DNA of 64,000 nucleotides from Strigamia acuminata (lineage: Eukaryota > Arthropoda > Chilopoda > Geophilomorpha > Linotaeniidae): the NCBI GenBank assembly GCA_949358305.1, contig OX442317.1, forward strand, positions 10,792,186 through 10,856,185. The letters are read 5' to 3'. The stretch's first letter is position 1, and each line of letters starts with the position of its first letter. A program made the translations under genes and the position numbers. The notes beneath the pieces were generated by a model. It saw nothing but the letters and a program-made list of their open reading frames with translations. It was not told the DNA's origin and searched no databases. This document shows positions 1 through 50,400 of the stretch, one piece after another.

Positions 1-2
1 CG

Positions 3-92
3 TCCGAGCTAGCTAATTCGGCCAACAGCAATATGACATTGTCTCAGCAAAGTGATCTGAGTGGATTGAGTGCCTTCATGGCTTTATTTTAA
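3..92 (+). CDS. Possible 3'-terminal exon of an unidentified upstream gene (partial)
   Basis: Reading frame 3 is open from the window edge for 29 codons and ends at TAA 90-92. The peptide ends SGLSAFMALF and is rich in Ser, Asn and Leu. Base composition is more balanced than the AT-rich DNA right after it, which suggests the end of a coding exon. There is no start, no visible acceptor and no family I recognise. The stretch is short enough to be open by chance, so this is a weak call. Confidence 0.3.
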   Translation, partial: SELANSANSNMTLSQQSDLSGLSAFMALF

Positions 93-485
93 AAATAGAA
101 AATTAAAAAAATTAGATTACTCCGTAATTAATTTTTTTATGTGCAGCTTTACAGCCTCACGATACGATTGTGTTCATTTTTTTTTTTTATTTTTTTTAAA
201 TAATACTTGTTTTGATATACCAAATATTTTGTTTATAGTTTCAGTACCATTTCCATTTTTGGGAAAAATACGTATTGAAAAAAAAAACAACAAAAGAAAA
301 AACCAACCACACTACAACAACCGGTGCTGAACGAAAAAGGAAATAGTTTTTACTTCAGTTGAATTTATTTTAATTCTTACTGATTTGCGTGCCACAGCTT
401 TTAGAAAGCCTTGTAGCTCAATTAATGGTAATCTTCCAAATATATGTATACAAAAAAATCTATATATATATATATATATATATAC

Positions 486-535
<50 letters not shown>

Positions 536-3254
536 GTGTGTTTAGCTTTTTGTATTATTTTTTTTATATAAATTTTTTGGGGCTAAATGTTTTCTAGATA
601 ATGGCCGATAAATGGAAAAAAGAAATTGGTTTAAATGGAGGCATGGAATTAACCTCGGAGGTTTTTAAACTGCTAAAAGAGTAGAAAGAGAAAATGAATT
701 GAAATCTTTGATGCGTACAACGCTTAACCGTTTAGATCAGAGGGCTGGGCTTGGCTTTGGCTCGGTTTAAAGACTGATTAGAATTAGGAAGGAAGGAATC
801 AAAGAGTGGATATTGGCTGAAATGTCTGTGATAGATGAACTAACTCTCTAGCAGATCCAGCCTGAAAACACTTTTTGTACCCTTTGATGACCAAGACCAC
901 CCCTAGTCTGAGATTGGATGTGGATAAAAAATAAAGAGGAAGGTTATCGAGAGAAAAAATACAGGAAGGGTTATTGAATGGATCTATATAGGGGTTGTAA
1001 AAGTTAGACAAAAAAGCCCAGTGAGTTTAAAAAAAAGAGTGTAGAAGCAAAAAGGGGTTGCCCCATTTAAAGGTGTTAAGACACCAGTTTTGTTTGTTGC
1101 ACCGTACGTGAAGCCTGGCCCACCCAGTAAAGAATAAGATTGAGAGAAGGGTTAAAAGCAGGTTGTAGGGTTGCTAATATACCTCATTTTTTTCGTTAAA
1201 AGAATCAAAACTCAGGTACACCAGTACAAAAATAGACTTTACACATGACAAAATGAGAATGGGGTTTAAATTCATTTTCTAATTTCTGCTTCCTTTTTTA
1301 TTTTTATTTTTATTACTTTTTATTACTTTTTATTACTTTTTATGACTTTTTATTACATTTTATTGTTTGAATTTTTATTGTTTAAATTGCAAAATGAAAG
1401 TTTGAAATGGTCAGTTATTGTGTTGACATTGTCTTCTAAAGACAATTTTGGTTGAGAAAATGACTCGGAAGTTCGTTTTTTTGCAGTGCCATAACAGTTT
1501 TGTTTCTAGTATAAAATTGAAGATGTTTTAAATGTCATCTTGCAGGAACAGCAAGTTAAAAAATGTTAACTCAAATCAAAAAGGATTTAGACAAGTTCGT
1601 AGTTAATGAATTGATTGATTGATTGATTGATTGATTTTTTTTTCTTTCTTTTTGTTCAAAGTGCCAATTTTTATGGTAATTTTTTCAGATAATTTTATGG
1701 CAACTTTTTTGACTCTTATAATACAGTTTGTAGTTTGTTTATTACGGTATGTAGTTTTGCTTGAAATGTTTTATTTTTTACTTTTTCTTTTTTTCGTGTA
1801 TGAATAATTGAATTATTATTATTATGACATTTTTTCGTCCCTCTTTTAGAGAAAAGTTGTATCTTTTGAAATTATTTTCGACTAACATTAGCTGATTTAT
1901 CTAATTTTTCGATCTTAATTTTGTACTTTTTGTACGGTGTTTTAATATAGTGGCAGTGGGTGTTTGATTTGGGGATAGAATTAATTAATTGCCAATTTGA
2001 TTAAATTATCGGTAAGAAAAAGCAACAACAATTTTTTAGTATAATATTTTTGTGAATTAGGTATTTTAGGTGAATTAGGTACGAGGTACTCGGATTTCTG
2101 TGGCAATTCGATAATTTCATTATTTGTATAAAATAATGAATTTGCAATTCCAATTTTTGTTCAGAGCTCATCAGGCAGGAAAGTTAAGTTGTATGGTCTA
2201 TCTATCGTCTGAAATGAATGTACCTAAAAATGTGTACCGTACTTTACTCGCCATTTTGTATTTGGCAAGTTTTTCGCTAAAGTCAGAAATGAAATAGAAG
2301 AAACAATTCAAAACTCCGTTCCGACATTATTAACAAGTTGTTTGAGCCACAGCAGTCTGGGTGTCTATTACTCTATTATTCTATTAGGCTATTAGGCTAT
2401 TGGGTATCGAGTTTGTTGCCCGTAGATTTATTTTTCTTGCTTAAACCGTGGATTAAGGTGCATTGCAAAGATGAGGTTGTGTTTAGTGATTACGGGTTTG
2501 TTGTCTTGGCTTTTGAAGCTGGCAATGATTGTGTAATGTGTTTGAAAAGGAATTTCTCTAAAAATTTAGTTAGAAATTAAGAAATTTAAAAATTTAAAAA
2601 TTTAAAAATTTAAAAATTTAAAAATTTAAAAATTTAAAAATTTAAATTTAAATTTAAAAAAAAAAAAAAAAAAAACCAAGCTCGAAGAAAATAATAATTT
2701 CCAAAAAATTTCGGCAATTTTAATATTAAATTGAATGGTTATTAATTTTTTGATTGGGCAATATATAAAACTAATGGTTGGTATTATTCTTATTATTCTC
2801 TTTAGAATCGATAGATTATGAGCATGTAATGTTTTGTTGAATGGGAAAATGATACCTCAAAAAGTGACAAAAAGGATAAGAAAATGGCCAATCTTTCTTC
2901 TTTTTTTTCCTCTTCTTTTCTTTTCATTTCTTTTCGTTTCGTTTCGTTTCTTTTCTCTTTCCTTTTTGTTTGTATTTGGTCGTGTGAGTTTAATTTAAAT
3001 TTTTTTTTAGCATGATCTCATATTGGATTAAATTTTTCTAGGTGCATGGCAATAAGTGCAGATTCAAAGACAGATTTTCTTTTTTGATCATATCAAAAAG
3101 TGATTATTAGCGTATTTTGTTGAATAATAATTTCCACCGCAGGACTTAGTCTCGGGGACCAAAATGAAGTTCATTTCTGCTCTGCTCTGCTCTGCTCTGC
3201 TCTGCTCTGCTCTGCTCTGCTCTGCTCTCTTGCCAATTGTTTATTGGAACACAC

Positions 3255-3287
<33 letters not shown>

Positions 3288-4180
3288 GCTTGCTTGCTTG
3301 ATTCATTCGTCGTCGTAGATGTTAATTCTGATGGAAAGCGCATCACATGCGTGACAGTTCGACTATTTAGCGTGTTAAGCTTATTCTGTTACTCAGGTAA
3401 CCTTTTTAATTGTAATTTTATTTAAACGAACGTGATTAATTGCTCATTTGTGTAACAAATTTTGTTTTGATTTGTATTGTTTATGTACGTGTACGCTACA
3501 GTTTTCACATATCACAATTGTCATAGACATACTATTGAAAGAATGTTGTCAAACAAGTCAATCCCGAAGTAGCTTTTTATTGATAAAACAAAGTAATAAT
3601 AACTTAACGAGAAATGTTTATTTTTATACACAGGTTTGTATTTACACAGGATAGAAGAAGGTTAAGTTTATATATCCACGAGAAATAGATGACTTTTTTT
3701 CTTAATAATAATAATAAGAATAATCATGTGGCATGAAGACGAGTGTGTGAGGGACATGATTTCTATTATGATTTGTGTTATTTTTTTTTGTCTTTTAGAT
3801 TGAATGCAAATGATTTTTTCTTGTTTGTGTGTCTTTACATTTTGCCTTATCATGTGAGGAATGTGAAATGAATGAATCCTCCACAGAAAGCTTGATGGCC
3901 TTTTTCGAATAAAATGATTACGTGAGGTAATAATTGGTATGAATTGTATTTTATTTTACATTGTTTACACAACGAGCGCGCAACAATAACGCAAATGGAA
4001 CTAGCTGTTGACATATTTGATGTGTTCTGTTTGATTCGAGAGATTTGATGATGAGAATTACAGTCTCTCTCTCACTCTTTCTTTCTCTCAACTGTCGCAA
4101 TTTGAAATAGCTGGGTCCGAAGGAAAAGCGGATATTTGTACTAAGCGAGAGGAATCCGGTCTATTTTATCAATAACAAGT
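93..4180. other. Non-coding stretch with microsatellites
   Basis: I see no supportable gene. It holds simple repeats: TA then AAT at about 462-526, a TTTTTATTAC decamer at 1307-1362, GATT at 1608-1635, an ATTTAAAAAT decamer at 2581-2655, TCTGC at about 3176-3228 and GCTT at 3257-3300. A 27-codon open frame at 601-684 follows a TTTTCTAG acceptor-like site, but it resembles nothing I know. Confidence 0.6.
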
Positions 4181-4194
4181 TTTGAATAGTTTTT

Positions 4195-4310
4195 ATTCCC
4201 GGCCTTTTGTGTCGTTTGCTTACGTCATCTGTAACAAGGTTGATGACATCATGAAAATGGCGGCTCGGGATTGGCCAGATGTGATTGATCACGTGATCAT
4301 AGCATGTAAT
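4195..4310 (+). promoter_or_regulatory. Candidate promoter and 5' UTR of the long AHCYL isoform
   Basis: This short stretch just upstream of the first long-isoform ATG contains a YY1-type start-site motif (AAAATGGCGGC, 4254-4264), two CRE-like sites (TTACGTCAT and GATGACATCA) and a palindromic E-box (GATCACGTGATC). It is more GC- and CpG-rich than its surroundings. YY1-type motifs just downstream of start sites are common in animal housekeeping promoters. No transcription start was measured. Confidence 0.4.
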
Positions 4311-41977
<37,667 letters not shown>

Positions 41978-42032
41978 TCTCATGCGTATCAGTAAGACCG
42001 TTGCCTTGTTTAACATCATTTAGGAAATAACA

Positions 42033-42038
42033 AATAAA
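42033..42038 (+). terminator. AHCYL polyadenylation signal
   Basis: AATAAA 56 bp after the stop, followed by a T/G-richer stretch. The first good signal downstream. Confidence 0.65.
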
Positions 42039-42059
42039 TATATGGTAAACGTATAAAAT

Positions 42060-42660
42060 GTACTTTTATTTGCAAACTAAAACGAAAAAAAGAAAAAAGA
42101 AATGGAGAAAGAAGAAACGGAAAATTAAAAGTAGATCATCTCCTAACATTTGACCAGAATTGCCATGAAAAAATCATGTAAAATCATCTTTTTTAATTTT
42201 TTTTTCGTGTATTGGGATATTAATATTGCTAACTTAGATATTTTTATAAATAATTTTTTAGTGCGTAGAGGGTTTTTTTGACATCTTACGTAATGCAATG
42301 TGCTTTAAAGATTTACATCAATTTTCCTTTTTAAATGATTGTCATTGATTAAACATTACAAATTCATTAGCTGGGTTGGAAAAGTCATGTAAGCATGGCA
42401 TGAGTAAATGCATTTACACATGTTCAAAACAGCAAATGTACAAGTTTCAAATGTAAGTGTCAGATGTAAGTGTCAGATGTGATAAGGCAGACAAATGATC
42501 GAAAAGTGTCTACCAAAAATTTGATTTAAAAATTGTGATTTAAAGGCAAGAAGAAGTACTTGTAGGTCTGAAAATTTCGATACAAAATCAAAATTAAACA
42601 TTAGTTTTATCCAGATTTTCTCATTTTAATTCAGTTTAAATTCACAGTGCTGCGCTGCGG
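42060..42660. other. Downstream flank of AHCYL
   Basis: AT-rich, no exon or element ends supported. May contain extra 3' UTR if a later poly(A) site is used. Confidence 0.4.
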
Positions 42661-42670
42661 CATTGATACC

Positions 42671-42910
42671 TATACTCTGTTCCTGTATAATGTTGTCCTA
42701 TTTCCAGCCTTATCACTGGTGTAGTGGCACAAAAAAGTAGTTCAAAACACCAGAATTGTAATCGAACGCCAGACATTGTGATCAATGACGATTACCAACA
42801 CAAAGGTGATGCTTTGACACGGAACTACTTTTCCGCTTAGTAGAGCACAGTCGAAAGTTAGGCGTAATTCGGCTCGGAAATAGGACAACGTTATACTGGA
42901 ACGGAGTATA
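42671..42910. mobile_element. TATACTC-family palindromic element, copy f
   Basis: Arms start TATACTCTGTTCC and include TTGTCCTATTTCC. The inner box CACTGGTGTAGTGGCAC and AAAAGTAG..CACCAGAATTG are the family core. 240 bp. Confidence 0.85.
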
Positions 42911-43026
42911 GGTAAGTTTTTTGTGCCTCGTTCGTTTGGCCTCTCTGAGGTCCGGCCTTGGTTTCTATTTGTGTTAAGCTTACCGTAGTCATGCTATTTC
43001 AAATGTGATTTGTGTATTTGGATTTC

Positions 43027-43454
43027 TATACTCGAGTTGCAGTCAAAAAGGTACTTTACGAGGTGTAGTCCCATTGGTCGAGCCAGTTTACTGGTGTAGT
43101 GATCCGGAAAAGTAGACCCAAACACCAGAATTGCATTACAGAGTACAATGCATAGACATTGCAATCGAATGGCCTAAAATTCAAACTTCCAGACGAAGTA
43201 ACCAATAAACACAACAAACATGAGTTTGATATTTTTTAATGTGTAAAACTTCATTTTAATGATGGAAATAAAATTTTTTATTAAATAAAATCAAAATAAC
43301 ATTAACTGAACTAGTCATAACAATCACAACAATAAATAAAAATCAAAACTACTTCTCCTAGTAGAGTAGTATACAGTCTGGAGTTAGTAGTAAACTGGCT
43401 CCACCAATGGGACTACACCTTGTAAAGTGCCTTTTTGACTGCAACTCGAGTATA
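43027..43454. mobile_element. TATACTC-family palindromic element, copy g
   Basis: Arms start TATACTCGAGTTGCAGTCAA, then CCCATTGGTCGAGCCAG, CTGGTGTAGTGATCCGG and AAAAGTAG. Same subfamily as copy h at 50138. 428 bp. Confidence 0.85.
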
Positions 43455-44270
43455 GATTGCATCTCTGACAATCTGTTAGTTCTTTAGTTGCAGCAATGTC
43501 GGATACACAATTTCTACACATTTTGCAGCCGTCATAAAATTTGATTTTATACTGAAGGCTTAAATTTAAAAACAAAACATTTGCATACGTGTTGACACGA
43601 ATGATATACAACCAACAGTTTGTACAAATTCATTTCTAACCCAGCTACTGCAGACTGATATTGGAACTAAAGCTAAAGCGTTTATTCATAGCAGTAAAAA
43701 TTCATTTTTTAAAGTTTTTCCGAGTTTGTGTTAAAAAGCCTTAGTCGTTTTACTGTAAACCGGACGTTTGGTGATTCTTATTACAAGTTAAGGCCACAGG
43801 CAGACTTTATTGTCAACAACTCTGTGTATGCTATTAATTTTCGCTCGTAGTAATGACATCAGTCAGTATAATTGTATTTGAAAAATTATATGCGGTTTTT
43901 TTTACATTCCTTTATAACTATAATTGTTGTGTACAAATTTTTGTTCTGCTTAGCTTTTTTTAAATGAATGATTTTCATTCTGTACATGATTAGTACACGG
44001 GGCAATAGAAGTCATCTTTAGTTATTAAAATTAATGTTTCTTTTATTTAATGTTATAGTTATAAATATTTCATTGGAAACATATCTGGAGAATTAGCAAT
44101 GTGTTGAGTGTAAAGAATATATGAGCACAAAATAAAATGCTGCTTTAGTAAGAATAATTAAAATTAGTTGGGGTACAACTTGATAAGTCATTGAAATATT
44201 TTATTTTTTTAGAATAATGTAAAATTTGGTTTAATTAAAGAAATTAATATTACTGGCGTCTGTTATTATT
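43455..44270. other. Intergenic stretch without a recognisable gene
   Basis: AT-rich intergenic DNA between the convergent AHCYL and Mint genes. No RNA gene or exon is supported. Confidence 0.5.
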
Positions 44271-44398
44271 ATTATACTACGGTACAGGAATCGGCATTGC
44301 GTGACGGTGGATTGGATCATCGCGCTGATTCACAACCGGGATTTATTGTACGGGGTTTGCCTTCCCGTATAGACAGTTTAGTGGCGGGGACAGTCACA

Positions 44399-45216
44399 AT
44401 AGGGGGTTTCATTAATTAAGCAATTTTGTAATTTTGCAACTTTAGCAATTTTGCACTTTTGGATTTGTCACATGGTATCAGTTCCACCAATCATGTGCAT
44501 AATTGCAAAAACACAAAACAGAAAAAATACACAAAACACAAAATCAAAGGTAGTTTTGCTATTTTGACAAAATGACAGCAGCTAAGCTCAATCCAAGTGG
44601 CCATCACAAATTGTGATTAACAATTAGGTGCAAAAACAATTATTTAAATAGTCACATGACTTCCTATCCACCATATTGGGTTTTAGTTATATCCAACCAA
44701 TTTTAAAATGTGATGCAAAATAACTAGTTCTATTTGTGTGATGGAACAAAATTTTTTTTAATAAGGTGCATTTTAATAAATATAAGTTTCACAGATTGCA
44801 CCAGAGCCATTAATTGAGTTTCCTAGCTGTTATACAGTCATGGATGCATCAGCATATTGATGATATACAAGGATACAAGTTGGCCACTTAGATAGAGCTT
44901 GGATGCCTCCATTTTGTTTTGACTTTCACAAGCCTCAAAATCACTTCTTATCAAAATCACAAAAACTACCTTTTAGATGATTTTGGGATTTTGTGTTTTA
45001 GCTCTCTTGTACTTTAGTGAATGTGAATGTGATTGGTAGAACAGATATCACATGGTAATACTCAAAAATCACAAAATTGTCCAGATCACACAATTGCAAA
45101 ATTGACTGGGTTAATTCAATGTAATCCCATTTTTGGAGGCATCAAAAAATAATGATTTTGTGATTAATGCAAAATCATAAAATTACAAAATCATTCATAT
45201 AATGAAACCCCCTATT
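44399..45216. mobile_element. MITE with AATAGGGGGTTTCATTA ends
   Basis: The left end ATAGGGGGTTTCATTAATTA and the right end, whose reverse complement is ATAGGGGGTTTCATTATATG, match. The interior is full of GCAATTTTG/CAAAATT words on both strands. Non-autonomous, 818 bp. Flanked by a duplicated pair of CCGGTATTTATTGCACGG-like segments (near 44335 and 45298). Confidence 0.8.
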
Positions 45217-45379
45217 GATCCGTGATCATTACGGGAGGTTTTCAGACCTCCATCTGCCTCAGAGACGTAATGATTAGATGATCGCGTGACCACGAACCGG
45301 TATTTATTGCACGGGTTTACTTTCCGCATCAGCCTGTGTAGTATAGGCGGTATACAGAGCATTGACAGCAAAATAAGAT

Positions 45380-47190
45380 GTCAGCTGTCGGGCTTAATGA
45401 ATACAGAGTAGATCAAAAATAGAACAAAAAGCGCAGGTCTGGCCAAAATCCAAACCTTGTTCCACAGGACAATAGGGATTAGTGACAGCCAATTGGACAT
45501 CAGAATCCCTGAATTCGCAGGTCTCTCTGGAGATTAGCGAGTCCGGACCTTGCAGAAGACTAGATCCAAAAGATCCCAATTGGTACTTCTTAACAGGTAA
45601 GTATTTTTAGTAGTTATTATTAGTTGACATTGATTCTATGGAATCAATATCTTAATCATACATGTATCTGCTGAATCATTTCAATAAATAAAACCATACT
45701 CCGTATTTATTTTTCTACACTTAGAATTATTTAAAATTCTTTAATTCATTTAATTCATTATCAAATAGCTCCATCTGGGATCAGATTGCAAACTATATGG
45801 TTTGTCAACCTTCACACCATGGTGTCACTTTATGGTCACACCATCTGAACTGCATAACAGATTGAGCTGGCCGACAACTCGACAATGGAATGTCCAATCT
45901 CAAATCTAACTCCGGAAGATAATAAAAAATACACCAAAAAAGTTAGATTTCAGAATTTTAAATCTAGAATTAAATTAATTATCACACATGATAGGCAGCC
46001 ACAATTAAAAAATCTCAACGGATATGGCTGAGAACGAGAAGGGAATGTCCAATCACACTTGATAGGTGATCTCATACACACACACACTCCTTTTTTAATG
46101 TAAACTTTTTGTTAGGATTAGAATGTGTTAATTTCTGAAGCAGTAATACTGCTTTGCAAAGCAATGGACACCCAGCTAGTATTGTGGAAAAATGGGAATC
46201 ACATATTGGTCATTTCCAGTAACAATAAATTAGTTATAGTGTCTTCAGGTTACTGTCTGAATTTGAATGGAAACATGAGAAAATTTTAACAAATTCAGTA
46301 AAAGAAAATGAAATGTTTATACTTTTTTCCTGCTCGACAGCGCTCCACATCGCATAGTCTGCAGGTGCAGTCAGTAGGCCATTGTATAAAATTCATACCA
46401 CCATGAGCAACCAAATCTACTTTGCATATTATTTTTAATTTCACTTAAGCATGTTGAGGATTCTGCAACTTCATGGTAGACAGCTGTAATATTTAACGTA
46501 AATGTTGAATCAAATTTAAATTAATTTGCATACCATTCAATTAAAAATGATTGTGTGTTTAATGCTCTATCAGATATAAATACTGTGCAAAATAATATTA
46601 CACTGGACGTAAAAGATGATGGACTAGAGCAGTTTACAGTCAGCCATGTAATGAAATCAGTAAATATATAAATATGAACAAATAGAATAAAAAATTGAAA
46701 CAAAGAAACCATAAATTGAAAATAAAAAAAAGAGATAAAAAAATAGCTTTTAGTGTTATGATGTCTTGCCAACAACTTGCTTCATTGCACAAATGAATCG
46801 GATAAACACATGATTTTAAATTATTTAAAAATTAAAAAGCAATAGTAATTACAATGTCAGATTGATATGTCTTTACAAATATGCTTACGGGTATCTTTAT
46901 TCTTATTAATTGACTGGCTATCATTGAATTTGCTTTTGAAAAATTTATCTTTATAATAAATAATTGTCTATTATTTACATATTCAAGTAACAAATAAAAA
47001 TAAATTAATTTTCAATCACAATGCATAAGAAAAATCTCAATCAGCAGTTACCTATCTTGATAAAATCAAAACAATATCTTATCAAACATGATTAGAAAAA
47101 AAAAATTGTTCCCTTTTCCTGTGACATGAATTAAGACACTGCAACTGTTCAGGTAGTTTGCTGTGGAAAGCGATGCGGAGCAGTATTAGC
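45380..47190. other. Intergenic stretch without a recognisable gene
   Basis: AT-rich; short open frames do not resemble proteins I know. A CA dinucleotide tract near 46077-46088. Nothing else supported. Confidence 0.5.
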
Positions 47191-47196
47191 AGTGCA

Positions 47197-47224
47197 TTTA
47201 TTCCAAGTTTAGATATTATTTATT
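47197..47224 (-). terminator. X11/Mint polyadenylation signals
   Basis: Two minus-strand AATAAA hexamers (47219-47224 and 47197-47202) lie 20-46 bp past the Mint stop codon. Confidence 0.6.
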
Positions 47225-47242
47225 ACATCTCAAGTTTATAGT

Positions 47243-47455
47243 TCATATATACACAGGATTTTCTTGACCTGTCAATAGTCGGAACATAGATGTGGGCATA
47301 GTTTTCATTAAAATTTCGCCAACTGATGTAGCCAGCAAATTGACAATACGTTCATGCGGCACAGCTACTACACTTTGTCCATTGATTTCGATTATTCTGT
47401 GTCCCACTCGAACTCCACCTCGCTCTGCTATTCCACCACGTAAAAGACTGCAGAT
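47243..47455 (-). CDS. APBA: X11/Mint last coding exon (PDZ2 end)
   Basis: Acceptor CTTTAG|ATC, stop TGA at 47245-47243. Encodes [20 protein letters not shown] through [14 protein letters not shown]. Confidence 0.95.
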   Translation of the reverse strand: MCSLLRGGIAERGGVRVGHRIIEINGQSVVAVPHERIVNLLATSVGEILMKTMPTSMFRLLTGQENPVYI

Positions 47456-50400
47456 CTAAAGAAAAAAATTAATGATCTATTTAAATATTTCATCATTAAT
47501 ACTTGAACTTTAACTAAGTTCACTTTGGAAAAATTTGTAGCAAATGTGAACATGAATGCCCTTACAATTTGGTGAACGAGACACAACACTACAATGAGGA
47601 AACTCTTCTTCCATTTAGAGATGAAATTAATGATCCAATGTTTGATTTTCACCAAAATACAATTTCATTTCATTTCATTGTTAGAAAACTTTTTAGGGGG
47701 CATGAGATGTGAGGTGTCCAATTACTTTCTTTGCTTAGTGTATGTTCGATGGTCAATAGTCACAGATTCTACAGAAACTAAACACTTACCACTCCATTCT
47801 GGACACTAAAACCTAATTGGTATTTGGTATCTGGTCGTTTAATTTTCACTTCCACCACAGGAGCACAAGGCACTACTGTGAGTTTGACCACCATCTGAGC
47901 TTTTGCATTCTGAAAATATATCAAAAAAACAAATTCATTAATTACAGTTATAAATTGGGAAAAACCAGCAGAGGCTTAAGTTTGTGGTAGTCCTGACATT
48001 AAGATTACCATTCTATATTCAGGGTGTTCCAGGCAAATTAAGGAAGAACAAATAGAATTAATTTTTAAAATTTGTTAAAACTTAAATAAAAATTGTTAAA
48101 AGGTGATTTCAATTGCACTATGAAAATTGATGAAATGATGATTTGAAATGAACCATTTTATAACTTCTACTGGATAATTTGTGCTTTTTACTTCCACCCT
48201 TAAATTTAGAATTTACAAAATGGTTGACCATGATTTAAAGGTCATGGGTCAAACCGCCCCATGGTCCATTTCCGCCCCATCCCAATTCCGCGGCGAATTT
48301 TCTTATTTAAATTAAATAAAAATTATTTAAATAAAAATAAAATGTAATAAAATTTTGCAGAGCCCAATTCCGCCTAAATACATTGTGGAGTGGAATTGGG
48401 ACGCGGCAGAATTGGGACTGGGGTGGAATTGGGACGAGCGGATTTGATTTTAGTTGGATATTGTTTTGGTTGCAATTTTGTATACTAAATTGATGTTGAG
48501 TATGCAGTAATTGGTTGATAGTAAGTTTAAATGTTTTATAATGTGCTGAAATTGATAATAAATTGCCAGATTTGGCTAAAATAAGTGGAAATTTATCATA
48601 AATATGCTGAAATTCATCATAAATATGTTGAAATTCATCATAAATATGTTGAAATTCATCATAAATATCCCATGGTATTCATAAATATGCTGAAATTCAT
48701 CACAATTAAGATAAATACATCAAAAGGGTGCCCAAGTTTAACAAATTTTTGGTGAAATTGATAAATCTGTTGCAATTCATTAATTATACACAGAAATCGA
48801 GATGATTTGATGAAATTCATCACAAAAATGTTAAAATCATTCCAGTTTCACTCTATTTTTTTGCACTACTAGTATTGTAAATTTCCAGCAAGGAAAAACA
48901 CTCATGTGATGATCACAAATCGGAGTTCAGAATCTTAGGTCGAATTTTGTTAGTCTCTAATCATTTGTTCGTTGAGAGAAAAATGCAGCACATCTTAAGG
49001 AAGTAAACTTTATTTTTACACTAAAAAAACTGTGGATGTTGAAGCAAAAATCTTTGTGTTTTAAAAGCAGGCCTCGAAATAGATGTACCAGTATGTATTG
49101 TTTATTAAATAACAGAAATAAAACAAATTTCAGATATCAAATATTTTGGAGTGGAATTGGGACGCGGCGGAATTAGGACTAGGGCGGAATTGAGACTGGG
49201 GCGGAATTGTGAGGGGCGGAATTGGGACGAGCGGATTTGGATTGCATCAAGGCAGAATTGCAACCTTTTTTACTGAGAAGGGCGGTTTTGGAACCGGTGG
49301 AATTGGTTCTGGCGAAAATGAACCCCGTCCATTGAAATCACTACCTAACACTTATTTAACTGTTTAAAAAGTGTTCCAGAATTTCAGAAATATATTGAAT
49401 CAAGATCCTGTACTTATTCTAGCTAATTTGCATCGATTTACTTGTTAGAAATGTATACCTATAGTAAAAAAATCTTCACATGCTCTCACTCTGCTTCAGC
49501 TCCAAATGAGCGGTTCATTTTTCTGCCACCGCCAGCTGGAGCAGTGTACTTTTCCTGGGGGCAACAGAAAGTTTATATGCGATTACAGCATGAGCAGCAT
49601 GAGAGCACGTGAAGATTTTTTTAGCCGTACTAGTAGGTGTACATTATGTATTGTACAACCCATGGCCAAAAGTATTAGACCACACCAGCAAATCAACAAA
49701 AACAATTTTTCTTCACCCAATAACTTTGGAGTGGTAAATGATAGATATAAAAATAAAAAGCACTGGAAAGACCTGTTTTCCCCCTTCAAAACAAACTAAA
49801 TAAACTTATAAAAATATCAAATTAAACCCCAAAAAAGTTGATTTGAAAAAATCTCACTGTGGTCAAAATTATTAGACCACCTTGTTCTCTGGACAAAAAT
49901 ATTAGACCAGATCACTTTTGTCACTTTGTAATTCGAAATTTTGCTCTATCTCAACCAGCTAACGAGTTAGCAAATGAAAAGTGCATTGTTGCATGTCTGG
50001 CATGAAATTTGATTACACCATTGATTCGTCATCCCTACTTTGGTGTAGGATAGTCTGCTTGGTTTTTTAAAAAAGCATATACTTATTCTGGAAATTGACT
50101 GGGGAGTCTTAAACGAAACACCCTGTATACTTTATGCTATACTCGAGTTGCACTCAAAAAGGCACCTCAGTCCCAGACTAGGAGAAGTAGTTTTGATTTT
50201 TATTTATTATTGTGATTGTTATGACTAGTTTAGTTAATGTTATTTTGATTTTATTTAATAAAAAATCTTATTTCCATCATTAAAATGAAGTTTTACACAT
50301 TAAAAAATGTCAAACTCATGTTTGTTGTGTTTATTGCTTACATCGTCTGGAAGTTTAAATGTTAGGCCGTTGCCTAGGCAATCGATTACAATGTCTGTAC

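Larger units (their letters stand above)
48019..50129. mobile_element. Nested mobile DNA between CAGGGTGTT and AACACCCTGTA ends
   Basis: The left word CAGGGTGTTCCAGG and right word GAAACACCCTGTATA may be the ends of one mariner-like element. They enclose the 48251-49335 repeat, the 49463-49625 palindrome and a Tc1-type end (GGCCAAAAGTATTAGACCAC, 49671). Boundaries are tentative. Confidence 0.4.

Noticed and set aside
601-684. 27-codon frame MADKWKKEIGLNGG...
   Set aside because: Has a start and an acceptor-like TTTTCTAG, but is short, isolated and unlike any known family; kept only as a note.
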